Of a DNA stretch of 64,000 bases, positions 1-13,595 are shown in pieces (positions within the stretch are counted from its first letter, which is position 1; each line of letters opens with the position of its first letter). The position numbers and the translations under genes were made by a program. The notes under the pieces were generated by a model, which did not search any database, had not been told where the DNA came from, and saw only the letters and a list, made by a program, of their open reading frames with translations. Source of the DNA: Pithys albifrons albifrons (lineage: Eukaryota; Chordata; Aves; Passeriformes; Thamnophilidae); the NCBI RefSeq assembly GCF_047495875.1, contig NC_092458.1, forward strand, positions 794,001 through 858,000. Direction: 5' to 3'.

Positions 1-3000
1 CTTTTTTGTTTTCATTGTCTGCCATTTTCTTGGTTTCATAAAGTTTCCTACTTTTTGTCCAGTTACTTCCTTTAACACTCCTTTGTCCAGAAGTCTGTTT
101 CTATTGTGCCATCAGCATAATGTCCTCACCACTCTTCTTGAAGTGCCAAGTGTTGGAGAATTGCAATTGGTGATGGCATCGAGGTTAAAGTCAAATTACT
201 GAAATTGTTCTGCCTGCTGAAAAGATGAGACAGTCAAGTAAATTGGCTGCATTCATGTATGCTGAACATGTAAAGGAAGTGCAGGTAGATATCTCTGTGT
301 TGTCTGTTTAAGGCAGGTATGAATTTAATTTAATTAATTTAATTCCTCACTATGTACCCAGAGATGTGAACTGTAAATCTCATCACCTGTTGGAAGCATT
401 TCTGGTTGGTGAAGATTTGTACTTGTTTAAGAGACTAACTTCCATTCTACCACCTTTCCCTTGAATGTGGATGAAGTGTTAGCACATGTCATACCCTCCT
501 AAGAGTATTGTTTTTCATCATGGTCTGGCTACATTCTTTTTCCAATTGATCCAAAAAATTTAAGAAATCGTGTCTTTTCAAGGGCATGTGGAACATCACT
601 GGGAACTGGATTAGAAGGCAAGAACCCATGGATACACTTAAAATCAACTTCTAACCAACTCCTGAAAGAGAAAATGAAAAATTCTAACAGTTTCTTTTAA
701 TCCTTCTTCAGGTTCCCTAACATTGTGAGGTCATCACACTGAGATCTGCTTTTTGTTTCTGTCAAGGTAGATTTAACAGATCCTTTAGCATATGTGTCTA
801 ACCAAGGAAACCTCTATCTGATGTTCTTCATTTTCATTTATCCACCCTGGTGTGGCTCCACAACGGTCATTGAAGATGAATCAGTCAAATTGTGTTCACA
901 GTGGTCTTGAATTTACTGCCACATGCAACAGCTTTTTCCAGTATAACCATGAAAGTCAATCTGTGTGATGTTGCAGGGGCTCTGAATGGAATCTGATCAC
1001 TTGAAGAACCTCTAGCAGTCATGTAATCACTTACTGAAATTTCAGATATTCCAGCTTTGTTTTCCCTTTGAGAAAGTATTATGTATGAAAGAGACCAGAC
1101 AAAAAAAATAAGGGATGATAAATGTGACAAATGGGAATTATCAAGTGAATCTGAAGTTCCAGTGTGAAGGTTTCCTGGTATTTCTCTACTCTTTGCTGCT
1201 GAGATGTCAGTGATTCAGTACTTTGGCAGTCAGAAACAAGTCTGCTACTCACTGCTGGGGATTTCTGTCGCTGCCTATGTTGGAAAGAGCCACCCATGCA
1301 CAGGTTTTAGAGTCCGAAGTTACAGTCATAATGCTTGACTGAAATATCTTCTGAATGTTACTTTTTATATTTTCTTTTTCCTTTGTGATTTAGTATGATT
1401 AACCAACTAATTTTTTCCAGAGAATCAATACGTGGAGCAATCTGGCAGCTGACCTGCCACAGCTTTGAGGAGAGGGAATACCCCTTAGACAGATAAATTA
1501 CAGCAAGACCAATACATGTATCTCATTTTTCAAACTTATCTTATTTACTGTTTTTGCTGATTCAGCTTGAATCTCTTTTCTGTGTCCCTTGGCATTATAA
1601 TAAGGATGTGATTTATGGTCATATAACTTTGTTAAAGCAAAAAAAAAAAGATCAGAACAGAGGCAATGTTGGGAGTCTGATGAATAATTTTGAAAACTGT
1701 GCTCTCTATTGGATGTATCTCATGTTTCTTCTTTAATTAGAAAATAAAGAAGGAAAGTCTGTGAAATAGAGGGCCAGCTGATTTAAAGTATGACACAGGC
1801 AATCAGCATACTCCAATCTTTGTTCTGGGATACTCACAATACTCATTACAGAACATCAGCTACATGTACAGCATAATGATTCTATGGTTGTGTGGCAATG
1901 AACAACACAAAATGGTACAAATAAAACATTGAGTGAGTTTAGAATGTATTGTTATCAGTAACGATTATTAATATTAAATAATGTTATTAAATATGTTTCC
2001 ACTCTAGTGGGAAAATGCTAATGAAACAACCATAATTACTATTCTTAAAGTTACTAATTTTTCAAGAAATAAAAAAAAATCAGACTAACAAAATGCAGTG
2101 TAAGAAGCCCTATAATTAATTGTCATGGTGTATGTGCCTTTTTTCTAGATCTGCTCATCTGTACATACCTCTGTCTAATTCTTCTTGAATTGTGGAGCTA
2201 CAAATTGGTAATGGCAATTCGAGGAATTTTTCACTTGAGATTGTCACAGAGCACTCTGTAAGTACAATTTCACAAAACTGATAGAGGAGAGCATTCTTTC
2301 CAAACCAAGATGAATAGTGTGCTGTACTGTGGGTTCAGAATATACAATCCTTTAGACATTACAGGTATGTATTCTAGAGATTTTGTAGTTTAAGGACAAA
2401 ACCAATTAAACTTGAAAAGCAACTCGAGCTGAAGGGCAGGTGTTTTTCCCCTGGAATGCTTTGTGGAATGTTTTCGAGCAGGAAGTGCAGGTTGCAAATA
2501 ATTTAGGAGATATTAAAAGAAGTTGTTGTAAGGAAAATAGTTCATCAGAAGCTTCACAAGTATGTGAGAATCAACTAGGTAAATATTTAGGTTAACAGAA
2601 CAAAATCTCTGTGAGAATATAAGAATGTCTCATAGTCATGGCAGTAATAAGTGACTTGCAGGGCTCTGAATTGATCAATAGAGCCACAAATAAGCTTCAG
2701 CAAATACCTAGAATAATTTTATTCTCTGAACTCACACTTACCATGTGACTGATTTCTACTGAGAAAATCTTCACCCCCTTACTATTATGAACACTAATTT
2801 TTTCTCCTCCATCTTGCTGCCCAACATTTATGCTATTTCTAGGGCTGAGACTGGTATAGATTGGGTCAGCTTTTATATATTTATTGAGATTAGCTGGAGT
2901 TCTAGGTGGTCAGGGTTCATAAAAGTATTTGTTATTCATCATTAATTGCTAGTACAGATCCTCTTTGGATAATAGTAACAATTAATTCTAGAATATATAT

Positions 3001-4173
3001 GTTATTTTTCTGGTGGGGAGATGAGAATAGCGAGGACAGATGCATGGAAACTGCTGCAAGGAGTTAGGGGAACATGGCCTGTGAATGAGTGATGTGGAGT
3101 GCATCTGTCACAACCTCATCTTAGGATGTGAATTCAGAACATTTAACATGATAAAAGAAAAGGAAGAAACCCGTTATGGACAGAAAAGAAATGACAGTTG
3201 CAACTTTTCTAGACATGGAGGAGGTAGCACAGGGAAGATACACACAAGAGGTGGTTGATCCCTTAAAACCCAAACTATTCTGTGACTTAATGATTCTATT
3301 TCTGCAAACTGGTATAAGGGTCAGAGAGAGAGGAGAGGACTATTGTAATAAGGTCCAAAAATAAAGCTGAGAGGATACCAAATGGATTGTATGGGGAAAA
3401 AAGAGGAATGCCATAAAGTCATAATATGTGCAGTTTTGGGTTTCAGAAACTAAAGAGCTTTCAGCCTCAAATATATCAGTACAGCAAGACCAAATGTTCT
3501 TAAAAGAGGCTGTGAAGATAACAGCTAAGGGAGACCACTTTTATTTACTGAACTGCCCTTTAGGTTGCTACAAGGGATTCTATTAAATTAAAAGCATAAA
3601 CCAGAAAGTGTTTCTTTTAGTCTGTCTTTTATGTCATGCATGTTATCACATCTTACACTAAGGTAAATCTCAACAAGTGCTATTACTAATAATTTCATCA
3701 ATTGGTATTTGAATAGAAGCTAAGAAACATAATGGATGCAAACTCCAATAATTGTCTGGGAGTATTATATTGGCACAAAAGTGGATTAGATTTAATTGTA
3801 CTGACTTTTGGCTTCTGCAGATTGTGTTTTACCTTGTGCAGGAAATTAACAGCAACACAAAAATCCTCTAATTTAATCTTTTTTTAATTTATCACCAGAG
3901 ATTCACTGATCACCAATAACTATATTGCATTGCTTAGAAAATGACATATTCAGCACTAACTGCAGTAATTTTCTTCCTTTTCTTTTTAATACAGTCCCTT
4001 GTTAATGACAGTAGCTCTTCCAGTTAAAGGATAGAATTTGCTATATGCAACTACTGAAGATTTATTTTGTGTATCTGTTCCATTTTGAACCTGCTTCTTC
4101 CATTGCAGACCCTTGTTGGGTGATGTCATGTGATTTCCTTCAATTTTGATGGCAATGTCTGGAGATGGCATTT
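1..4173. other. AT-rich non-coding DNA
   Basis: I see no gene or clear repeat here beyond short simple runs, for example a TTTAA-type repeat near 325-345. Reading frames are short and lack convincing splice context. It is either upstream intron of the CFAP47-like locus or intergenic. A good donor-like site at 2365 follows an open stretch but could not be matched to anything. Confidence 0.5.
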
Positions 4174-4735
4174 AAATCACAGAATGATAGAAGGATGAGA
4201 GTTGGAAGGCACCTCTGGAGATCTAATCCAACCCCACACTGGCAAAGCAGGTTCACCCAGAGCAGGTTTCACAGGGTCATGTCCAGGCAGTTTTTGAGTA
4301 TCTCCAGAGATGGACACTCCACTCTTTCTCTGGGCAGCCTGTTCCAGTTTTTGGTTACTCTCACAGCAAAGAACTTTTTCCTCATATTCAGATGGAACTT
4401 CCTGTTTTTCAGTTTGTGCCCATTGCCCCTTGTCCTGTTGCTTGGGCAGCACTTCAAAGAGTTTGGTACCATCCTTTTGACATTACCTCTTAAGATACTT
4501 ATATACATTGATGAGGCCCCCTCTCAGTTGTTTCTTCTCCAGACTGAACATGCCCAGCTCCTGCAGACTCTCCTCATAAGAGAGATGCTCCAGACCCCTC
4601 ATCAGCTTTGTACCCTCTGCTGAACCCTCTCCAGTAGTTCCTTGTCTTTCTTCAGCTGGGAAGCCCAGAACTGCACACGGTACTCCAGATGTGAACTTGC
4701 TTCTCCTGGATATGTTGCATCCTTGGTTTAGTCCC
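4174..4735 (-). mobile_element. CR1 LINE, 5'-truncated 3' end
   Basis: The + strand begins with the reverse complement of the CR1 terminus (AATCACAGAATGATAG at 4175). It continues antisense through the C-terminal part of CR1 ORF2. On the minus strand, broken frames show the CR1 tail motifs [17 protein letters not shown]-like (here MFSLEKK), NRTRGNGHKL and NWNRLPRE. These lie in two frames (about 4752-4483 and 4508-4269), so the ORF2 remnant is frameshifted and dead. The element is 5'-truncated, as is usual for bird CR1 copies. Confidence 0.92.
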
Positions 4736-7700
4736 TTCATACAACATTGCATTCAATGCCCAGGAGATTGTTCCTTGTTCTTGTAAACAACCTTACTGAA
4801 ATACCACACGGGAATATTTCCTATAGATCCTATTCAGCTTCAGGTACTGACATTAATAGGCTTTCCTGAGGTCCAGTTGGATTAGGTTCAAGTATTCCTG
4901 AACTTCAGAGTGCATAATGAAGTCATAATGAAATTGAAAGGCTTTAAATCTCTTCCCAGCTCCATGTAAATTAAAGGCAGCTCCATTAACTTCTTTGTAA
5001 ATGGATAAAAAGGAGAGAAGTATGCTTTTCTTGTCAGCAGATTTGCAATTGTAGCCTAACTTGGTTTTCTTTCAAGAATTTTATATCTTTCAAGGATTCT
5101 CTTTAATGTGATTTGGATTTTCTCTTTTTCCTATTTTCTTTTTTTTTTTTTTTTACAAGCTGCACCTAGTTTTTGTTCCTCTTGTAAACCTTTAATTTAA
5201 TAACTTTGAAAATGCTGCCAAATTATCTAAAAGGTACAATAGAATAGAAGTCACATAAGTTCACTGCAGAATTCCTAACTTGTTTCTCATTAGCATATTG
5301 GGCATTATGAGTTTTTTGGGGAAGAGTCATTGGGATGTTGAGTTTTGTGTTCTGTCCTGATGGTGACTTGCTTTCTCTTTAGTAGAGAAGGACTCATGTT
5401 CAGCAATTAACAGCTGAAAGTTCCAGTTATCAATAATGCTATGTTCCCCAGTTTAATATTCCTTTATATAAATATATGGAAATATTTCACATGTTTGTAT
5501 TCTATTGATACACACATAAATTTCGGATGTACACAGAACTCTTATAAATGGGATCATCCTCATTGCCAAAAAGAAACATATTCTCACTGTAAGTCTTCAG
5601 TTTGCTGTAGTCCTGGCTATATAACTAGCCTAAACCTTTCTCATGAAGCTGTGTTCCATCATGATTGGCTTTGAAAAAGAACTTTTATTGAGGAACAATA
5701 ACTTAAAAAGGGCTGACAGAGAGGAGTGCAATCTCTGTGTGCAAGCTTTAATATTTTCTTAATGACCACGGATCTTGTTTTGGACAGAATAGAGAACAAA
5801 CTTTGAGATTTAATGAAAAATTTCCCTTCTTTATTTGATTTATAACAGGAATAATATATTATTCATTAGTCAGTCTTGTTCAGACTCAGTTTCTGTATTT
5901 GAACACTTATATCTGTGTTCTTATGAAGATCAATGACACCAGTTCCTTTTCACATGAGTATCCTGGAAGTCACTTGTTTATTTAAATAAAATTTAAGGCA
6001 GGGGTTTTGTTAACTTCAGCATATTTTATTGAATGGTTGTGTCAAAGGATGATCTTAAAATACATTGTTTAGCATTATTTCTTAATTCAGGTTTTCAAAG
6101 CAATTTATTCTTTGGTTTTCAGTGGCAAGTAAGTTCTTTCTGCCCAGCTGATTTCAAAACAAATTACTTTTTGGACTCAGAGAACATAATACTGTATAAT
6201 ACAAGAAATAATTTAAAAAAACCAGATCTATAGTGTAAAAAGTAAAAATCCTTTCTCTTTTCAGAGAGGCCAATCTGCTGAATGATTATAACTCCATGCT
6301 GATTACTTAGATTCATTTTGGCAGTGCATTTTCTGTGCAATGATAATATGTCAAGTAACGCTTATTGAAAATCAAACTCCTGCCTGTTTTCACTTTTTTT
6401 GGAAGAGTTATTATTCCAAATAATGCAGATCTCTTAGTGAAGTTGTTTGAAATCTAAAAATCTTCGTTTTAATTGTATTCTGTGCTCTTATTCTGTGACA
6501 ACCCATCTTTACCTGCTTTTTCGTTTTGCTCAAAAGTAGTTGGAAGGGAGTTCTTTTTCTAATAAGATTCTTTCTTCATTTGTAAGTTTTTGTTTGGTAA
6601 ATAGGTCTGACTGGAAGGTATGAACTGGACTGGAAATGAAATTAAAGTCTCAAAAAAGATTTCTGGATACTGAGGAACTTGATGTCCTGGAACTGACTGA
6701 AAAATGAGCTATTCAGGCTTATCTTAGATGATGAGCAGCTAAATGAACTCAGGGCAGTGGGGCAGGTGGGGTTGGAGGTGGTTTTTGGGGACTCCCTCAG
6801 GTCTGTTATTCTGGATAACACAGAGCCTTGCAAAAGTGCCAAGCATGGGATGGTGGCAGTTGAGTGCTGATGGCAAATGTGCTTTCAAGTTGTCAGTCAC
6901 AGGGGGAGTACATGGGAGTGTGGGTGGTGCAGCAGTGCTGTGCTCCCTGTGTGGGAGGTGCAGGAGTGGGCTGGGAGTGCTGAATGTATGCTCTGGGCGT
7001 GAGACCCACCTGCTTGTCCTTCCACAAATGTCTCTTGTGATGAAGTGGAAAGTTTAACAAATTGTAAAATTTAAATTGAAAAGTTTGAAAAAGTAGAATA
7101 AATCCCCCCATCGACAGACAAGACAGTTAATACATTCAGTCAACTGTTATGTCAGTATTTTGCTATATTACCTTAAAACTTCCACCCAAAATAGAAAAAT
7201 AACATGTTCATGTTGTGTGCTAGTTGAGCACATACGAGCTCTGTCTTCTCTTCTGCACAATCTAACTCCCATTGCAGTCAGCAGGAATGTCTGTTCAAGG
7301 CACACCATCATCACAGTCCTTAATTGTGCTGGTACACCATAGACACATCCAGAAGATGACTGGCAAGACCCTGTCTGGGTCCAGCTCTGAGATGGCAGGG
7401 AAAGCCACAGAGCAGTGGGGAAAGCAACGCAATCTCATCAGAGGCCTTTGCTGAGAGTGAGCACCTCTGTCCCTGCTTCACCCTTTGGAGCCTCCAGTTG
7501 GCCTCAGCACTGTGGTCACAGCCAGTGGTCCTGGTGCCACAGTGGGCCCCTGTGTTCCCATCACGGCTCTGCTTCTGAGACTCGCGGTGCCACAAACTCA
7601 AGCACCAGATCAGGGCACAGCAATCAAACTTTTGAGGTGGAAAGTGGCTGCAGAGCTTGTTGCTGCAGTCAGGCATCTTGCAACCATTAAATGTAGTGGA

Positions 7701-9568
7701 AAAAAAATAGTGTTGTTTTAATAACTCCTTGCCATGTGAAAGTTGTTTTAGATTTTTGCTCATTGGTACCCCCAGGAAAGTCAGACCCAGGTGTCCTACA
7801 GTCTGTCAGTGTCTCATAATGAGACCCTTCAACAACAGATTCATGAGGTCAGAGGGTATTTCGACCAACCCTATAGGTGGGACTCAACAGAGCAAAGATC
7901 CCTCATCAGGTCCTGCCAAGATGTTTTTCACTGTTGGCAACTGCCAAGGACTCACTTTAACAGTTCACTTTGGTTAATACTAATTGTGACAGATTAACAA
8001 GGTTTGGAGGTTATTGGTGACAGTATCTACTGCAAAAATATGCTTTAAAGCAGTCTACACATACAGGTATTAAGAAAGTACAAACTCTAACATGAAGCAA
8101 TCTACTAATATGCTATGGGGTAAACACAAGCAAAAGCTCTAGTCCTCAAAGCAGCATTTAATGCATGTAGAGTATAACTCTTACACAAATAATCCCTCTC
8201 AGTGGGAAGAAGATGGACTCAGCCCATTGACTGACCCCAGCAGTTTGGGTGAAGGTCTTCTCCTGCTTTTCCCTTATCCCCAACTTACTTTTTTACTATT
8301 TCTTTATGTTTGGGTGGAGTTTGATTGGCTTTAGTCACAAATACTTTTTATTACTGATTGGTGTACCTAATGGGAGAGGAGTGGTTGTTTCTTGGCACCT
8401 GAGGAGGGGGTTCAACATGGTTGTTGGGTTTAGTAGCAGAACATCTTGATTCTCCCTTGGCAGGCAGGTACTGTGTGATCTCAGTACCACAATGTTCCCT
8501 CATTCTGCTGGGATTTTAATGGAGGGGGCCACAAAGTCTCCACTTGGTTCCAGCTATCCCTTTGAGTAGAGGATTATCTTGCATGAGGAGCATGCTGATC
8601 TCAGTCCATTCAGGGAGCTGCAGCTGCTTTTTACCCTAGAATTCTGAATTTTCTCTAGATTTAATCCTATTCATCATCCCACACTCCTGTTCACAGCCTG
8701 TTAGCAGTTTGTACTTCCAGGGCTGACATTTCCTTTAAACAGGGCTTGTCTGTGACAGCTGTTGTAGGGTGTTGTTTTGACCTTTGTTAGTTGTAAATTA
8801 TATTCATTTTATAAAATACAACTTAAGCATTCATAATGCAAATTATCTTTTTATGTCCTTTTACAGGCCAAGATTAAACATGTATGATATTGAACACCTA
8901 GTACTTTTCAAAATTAAAGAAATAGATATGGGTCTTTTTTATTCCGTTTTTCTAGCTCATTACTCTCTCAATGTATTGGCATTTTTATTGTTCATAATTC
9001 TATTCTTTCACTGCCCATTTGGTTCTTAGCATATTTATGACCTCCTTGTAGTCAGCTACTTTACTTTTCCCTATGCAATTGAGTCTCAAGTAATGTACTT
9101 CAGGTGAAGAGAAAATTTGCAACATTATTTACAATGTCAGTTTAGACAGATACACATAAGAGAGACAAAGCACTAGTTTATTAAAACCTGCCACGCGTTT
9201 CCCTTATAAGCCAGTTTGTGTCCGTGGCCGTCACTGTGATAACCTTTCAGTGTCTTCAGCACAATCAGACCTCACAGTCCTGTCTGAATGGTGTTTGTGA
9301 GCTGCTGTCCCTGTCCTTGGAGCAATCTATGACACCAGCTCCACAGTTCCTGGGGAGTGAACGTGCAGTGACTGCCACGAAGGTGTTTGCTGCAATACCC
9401 TTGCTGCCTTAGCAGCTGAGAGGGGAGAATGCATCTGGGGAACACATTAATCATATAAACATCCACACTGTCGATAGAAAGCACAAAACTGAAACAGAGC
9501 CAAAAAAAAAAGTGATTTTGACTCTCTTCCCCAACCCTTTATTTTCCTTCTTTCTTGTGTCTGTACAG
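4736..9568. other. Non-coding DNA with two G/C-richer patches
   Basis: This stretch is mostly AT-rich and unassigned. A G-rich patch at about 6740-7000 and a GC-richer patch at about 7380-7690 stand out. Both give open frames on both strands, but no protein family is recognisable. A possible old LTR at about 8010-8780 is listed separately. Confidence 0.45.
8010..8780 (-). mobile_element. Possible degraded retroviral LTR
   Basis: Read on the minus strand, the segment has CCAAT-like motifs, then a purine-rich stretch, then an ATTAAA poly(A)-type signal near 8155-8165, an arrangement typical of U3-R of an endogenous retrovirus LTR. I could not define TG...CA ends or a target duplication, so the limits are approximate and the call is weak. 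Confidence 0.25.
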
Positions 9569-9673
9569 CTGCCCATTGCTCCTCATTCCATCATTCAAGT
9601 GCCCGTGCAGGTCTGTCCATCTGCCACTGGAGAATGCAATCACAAGGCAGTGATAACCTTCAAATGCTTAGAG
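9569..9673 (+). CDS. CFAP47: CFAP47 exon, intact (35 codons, phase 0 to 0)
   Basis: A strong acceptor (pyrimidine-rich tract ending CTGTACAG) precedes the exon and a good donor (GAG followed by GTATGA) ends it. The frame is fully open and reads LPIAPHSIIQVPVQVCPSA onward, ending KAVITFKCLE. This is the second half of an ASH/MSP-type beta-sandwich: a 'xIxVPVxVxPs' strand followed by a strand before the inter-domain linker, as in CFAP47. The downstream exon at 13445 continues in phase 0 (…KCLE then LHEW…), which supports direct splicing. No disabling change is seen. Confidence 0.8.
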
Positions 9674-12600
9674 GTATGATAATATGTTTGCTGTCCACAA
9701 CACTTAAGATTCAGGTTTGATAATATTTTTAATAGGCAAATAAGGGTTTCAGCCTGTAGGTCAAATTGAAGTTTAATGGTTGGATGCATAATGAAAGAGC
9801 AAATGCAAAGATGTTCAAACTTAGGATTTGTAACCTTAGTTTTACACATAAATTATTCTGTTTATGGTATTAAAATGTGGCATCATGGCTTAGGAGCTAG
9901 AATAGATAATAAATAATTTTAGCTTGCTCAGTAATTAGTTCTGCTGTTTTTAACACCTGAAGACTGGCATTTCTTAGCATTGTCACATCTGAAATTAAAT
10001 TTCTTTCTGTTTTTCCCAACTCCAAATAATTTAAAGTCATATATTTGTTATCTGATCTGAGTTTTGGAAGGTCACACACTTGAAAAAGTACATTCTGCCT
10101 TTCATTTTGTAGGAAAATGGTTTTTGCTTTGAGCCCCTTAAAATTGTTGACTTTTTTCCTCTGTGAGGTTTCCTAATTTTAAATGATAAAAAAGTAAATA
10201 AATAAACATGAGTCATCAACATGACCTACTAGCTGATTTTAAATTACACCTGGAATCAAAAGGAAAAACTGATAGCATGATGTAAGTGATAATATTTCAT
10301 ATGAGCTGTGGTTAAATGAAGCATTTGCTTTCTGTGCAAGTCCTTCTCTGCATATTTTTGGACTTTCAGGTATCCTAATAGACTGCTGACCTGCTAATTA
10401 TTCCAGTTAAGTGCAACTAGAAGTTTTCAGTAGTGTTTTAAGTAATACTTCAAAAGCAAATATTCTTTCATATGAGGAAAACAAATAGTAAAGGAAGGGA
10501 TGTGGCAATTTTTTTCCTGATAAAGTATGTTGAACAGACAGGTTATTTGCAGGTGGTGTTAGCACAGCATTTATTTTCAGAATCTCTCTTAAATATTTAT
10601 TAAGGATAAAAACAAGGAGACAGCTATTTTCTTATCAATGGTATATATCCAAGGTCAATTCAAGAGGACAGAATGTCCTTTCTTCTCTGGAACCTGAAGG
10701 CACCCAGAAATTTTTATTTTTTTAAAAAGAAAAAAGATTTTTTTTCACCAAATAAAAAGGAAATAGACCAATGGAACACTTCACTTAAACCTTTCAGAAA
10801 CAAATTGGGTCCTACCACTGGAATCCTGCCATGCAGTGCATCTCTTTTCAATTAATGACCAGTCTCCAGGTTTTTATCAACTTAGGCCACTGTCCCATCC
10901 TTCTACATTCTTTGTCCAGATCCCTTTTAACTGTTCCATCTTTTGGTATAGCCAGAAGTGCCTTTGTATATGCCTGAATCTTTTGAATTTTGTATATTTG
11001 GATTAATCTTCCCTGTTTAGTCCTTACTAAACTAATTCTGAACTTTTTTGGTTTGCTAATTGCTGTACTGACAGCTGACAGTGAATATTTGCATAACTGT
11101 GTAACTGCCCTTTTTCATGAAGACTTGAAGAATCTTTCATCAGGGGTGGATGTCTGAACAGTTTTTAATGTAACTCTTGTCACTGAAACATTGATTTCTT
11201 TGCTTGATTTCTTTGGTTAAATATATCTGAGTAGGCACTTACACCATGGAATAGCTGACTAATCTCAGGTCAGTAAATAACACTACTTAGATAAGCCTGA
11301 ACTATTTCTGATTGTGTGTCTTTGCTGAACTGAGAGAAACTGCTCTGTCTATTACTTGCTTCATGTGATTCTGGTTTGAAGCTGTACGAAGAGCTCTTCA
11401 TAAATCCGTGCTTAGCTCTAATAATTGGAAAAATACCAAATTAAATTTGTTGGAACAGCACAAGTGGAAGATCAGCTTGACCATAACCCACACCCAGAGC
11501 TCTGACATACCTGTATTATCCCATTCTTTTATCACATCCAGGTGTAACGTAGAGGATCTAACAGTAGTAAGTAATATTTGGAGTAAGCTGAGCCCAGTAT
11601 TAGACCCTATCTTGTATTATTTGCCTTATGATTGTATTTTTTAACACTTTTTCCCACATGATTTCTTTCACTGAGCTCCTTCACAAAGTAATTCAGTGAG
11701 GACTTACTGCAGTAACTGCAGGTCAGGCAAGGCAGGCCTGTCCTATAATCTCCATACTTTTTTTGGTTGCCCACCTTGTTTTATTTTCCAGACTGATCCT
11801 TTATTTTGTTTGTCTCCATCTCTGGCTGCTCAGTTCAATGCAGTTTCAGTGTGCTGTTGTAAAGGTGCTCAGCACTTGAGACAATGGAGTTTGAAATGGC
11901 TCTGACTGTTAAACACAGAAAATCAGTAAGAGCTGCAGCCTTTAGTGTCTGTAGAGCATAAACCTGAGCCTTCAGCAATAAAGCTCAAACCTGATGTTTG
12001 CAGCTCACCTGAACAAAATATGAATATGTGCTCCCCTCCCATTCCTGCACTGCCCCTTAACGTAAAACAACTTACTAAGAACAAGGTGGCTCACACATAT
12101 TTACAGTGGGTCTGGAAAGTGTTAGGCTAATCTTGCCTCATAACTCAGGAGTTTTGCAAATAAAAATAAAAATATTTTCTTGTGACTGTGTCTGTAAACA
12201 AGCACAAAGTATCATTAACAAGCCAGAGTAGACCACTGTAGCCTTAGATGAAATTTACAAAAAAATTCCATCAGTGAGATTAAAATGTCTTTTTTTTTTC
12301 TTGTTGGAGTGAATATTTGTCTATAAAATGATAAAAAACGTACAATTTCACTGTCCAAAGTCACTTTCTGAAGGCATATGATGTGCCATTTTATTTATCC
12401 CTGTTTATGCTGAGAAGTCTCAATATATTAGTAATTTCTTACTGTAAATATTTCCAGATTTGTTGTCAGATTTTTTGAACCCTGTCTATTACAGACTTAT
12501 TTCTTTTTCAGACAGACTATGCAGAATTAAATGCAATAGTTCAGATAATGGAAATAATGTCTTGGTTTTGTATATTATTTTTTTCTTTGTGTTGCATACC

Positions 12601-13444
12601 TTTCTGAGTCATAATGAACAAAACAGATCAAAGGGTCATTTAGAGCAGCTTGCAATAAGCCCCAAATTTTAGCCTGTACCATTATTATTTAAAGGCAGGA
12701 ACAGAAATGTACAAATTAAACATTTTCTTTGAAGTAAGGATAGTATCTTTATATTTACCATTCACCTTTCCTGCTCATTCACCTTTGAAGTTTCCATAAG
12801 TGGTGGCACTATTAGCATCATTCTTTATAACCTTAAAAGAGCAAATGTGGGGCAGGTGACTCTTCACTGTCATACTGAACAAAAAAAAAGACTAAAATTA
12901 ATACAGCAGTTATTTTTCTTTTCCTTTTTTTCTGCTCTGTTGTGGTGCTGTATATGTGCTAGTTCTTTCCAATATCCTTGATTTTTCTGTGTATAAAAGG
13001 TTCTTTATTAGCTTTTTCTGTGATTCTACTGCTATCCCGTCAAATAATTTTCTTTCTTCCTTTGTTTTCTGGAGAGAAATTCTGATTTAATCTGCTTTCA
13101 GAATCTAATACATGTGCTTTGAGTTGCCTTTTTGCAACCACCTACATCTTTCCATTCACCACACTGGAGGCTCTGAGTAGCTGGATGGGAGTTAAATACT
13201 ACATACTCAAAGTAGGACAGAAGTTAAAGGGAAAAATGAGTTGTGAACATCTCCCAGAATGGAACTATTGATTTACAGATAGCAATACTTAGAGAACACA
13301 GCAGCTTGAAGGAAGAGAGAAAGCATTTGACAACCATTCACTTGTCACAGAGACCTAGAACACTAGGAGGAAGAAGTGTGCAACATGCCTTAAAATGTAC
13401 AGATCTGACTCATCCAATAACAAATAATGATGTTTCCTTTACAG
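9674..13444. other. CFAP47 intron
   Basis: This lies between the two intact exons. The sequence is AT-rich and no retroelement was recognised. Short poly-A and poly-T runs are the only structure noticed. Confidence 0.6.
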
Positions 13445-13595
13445 CTTCATGAGTGGATATTTTTACTGTTGGGACCTGGTCTTCCTCAGCTGATGGAAAC
13501 AACTCTCATACGTGCCTGCACTGGCCAGAGTTCTGCTGTTGTATCATTCCAAAATCCAGCCTCTGAAAATGTGGTGGTGGATGATGTGCTGACAA
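13445..13595 (+). CDS. CFAP47: CFAP47 exon, intact (phase 0 to 1)
   Basis: The acceptor is TTTCCTTTACAG and the donor is ACAA followed by GTACAG. The 151-nt exon is open and reads LHEWIFLLLGPGLPQLME, then an ASH-domain start, AVVSFQNPASENVVVDD. The 'V-x-F-x-NP-x-x-E' motif is the usual N-terminal strand of the domain in CFAP47 and HYDIN-like proteins. Reading through the donor would add about 19 codons before a stop at 13652, so a truncated product is possible if the downstream exons are lost. No lesion is seen. Confidence 0.8.

Noticed and set aside
1425..1493. Acceptor-like TTTTTTCCAG followed by ESIRGAIWQLTC
   Set aside because: There is no donor before the stop and no recognisable family match.
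2262..2364. Open frame ending at a strong GTATGT donor and containing FRIYNPLDIT
   Set aside because: The motif recalls an ASH-domain strand, but no acceptor could be placed and the phase does not fit the next known exon without a further unseen exon.
4165..4623. 152-codon plus strand open frame
   Set aside because: It is the antisense shadow of a CR1 ORF2 tail. The meaningful reading is on the minus strand.
7320..7763. 147-codon minus strand open frame, with overlapping plus strand frames
   Set aside because: It has no motif, no splice context and a mixed low-complexity composition. The local GC rise alone explains long open frames on both strands.
8866..8931. Short open stretch after a strong acceptor (PRLNMYDIEHLVLFKIKEID)
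   Set aside because: The outgoing phase does not fit the exon at 9569 and no similarity was recognised.
9218..9412. Open frame with VTVITFQCLQ, superficially like the nearby exon's KAVITFKCLE
   Set aside because: There is no acceptor or donor, and the remainder does not resemble the ASH domain. Taken as coincidence.
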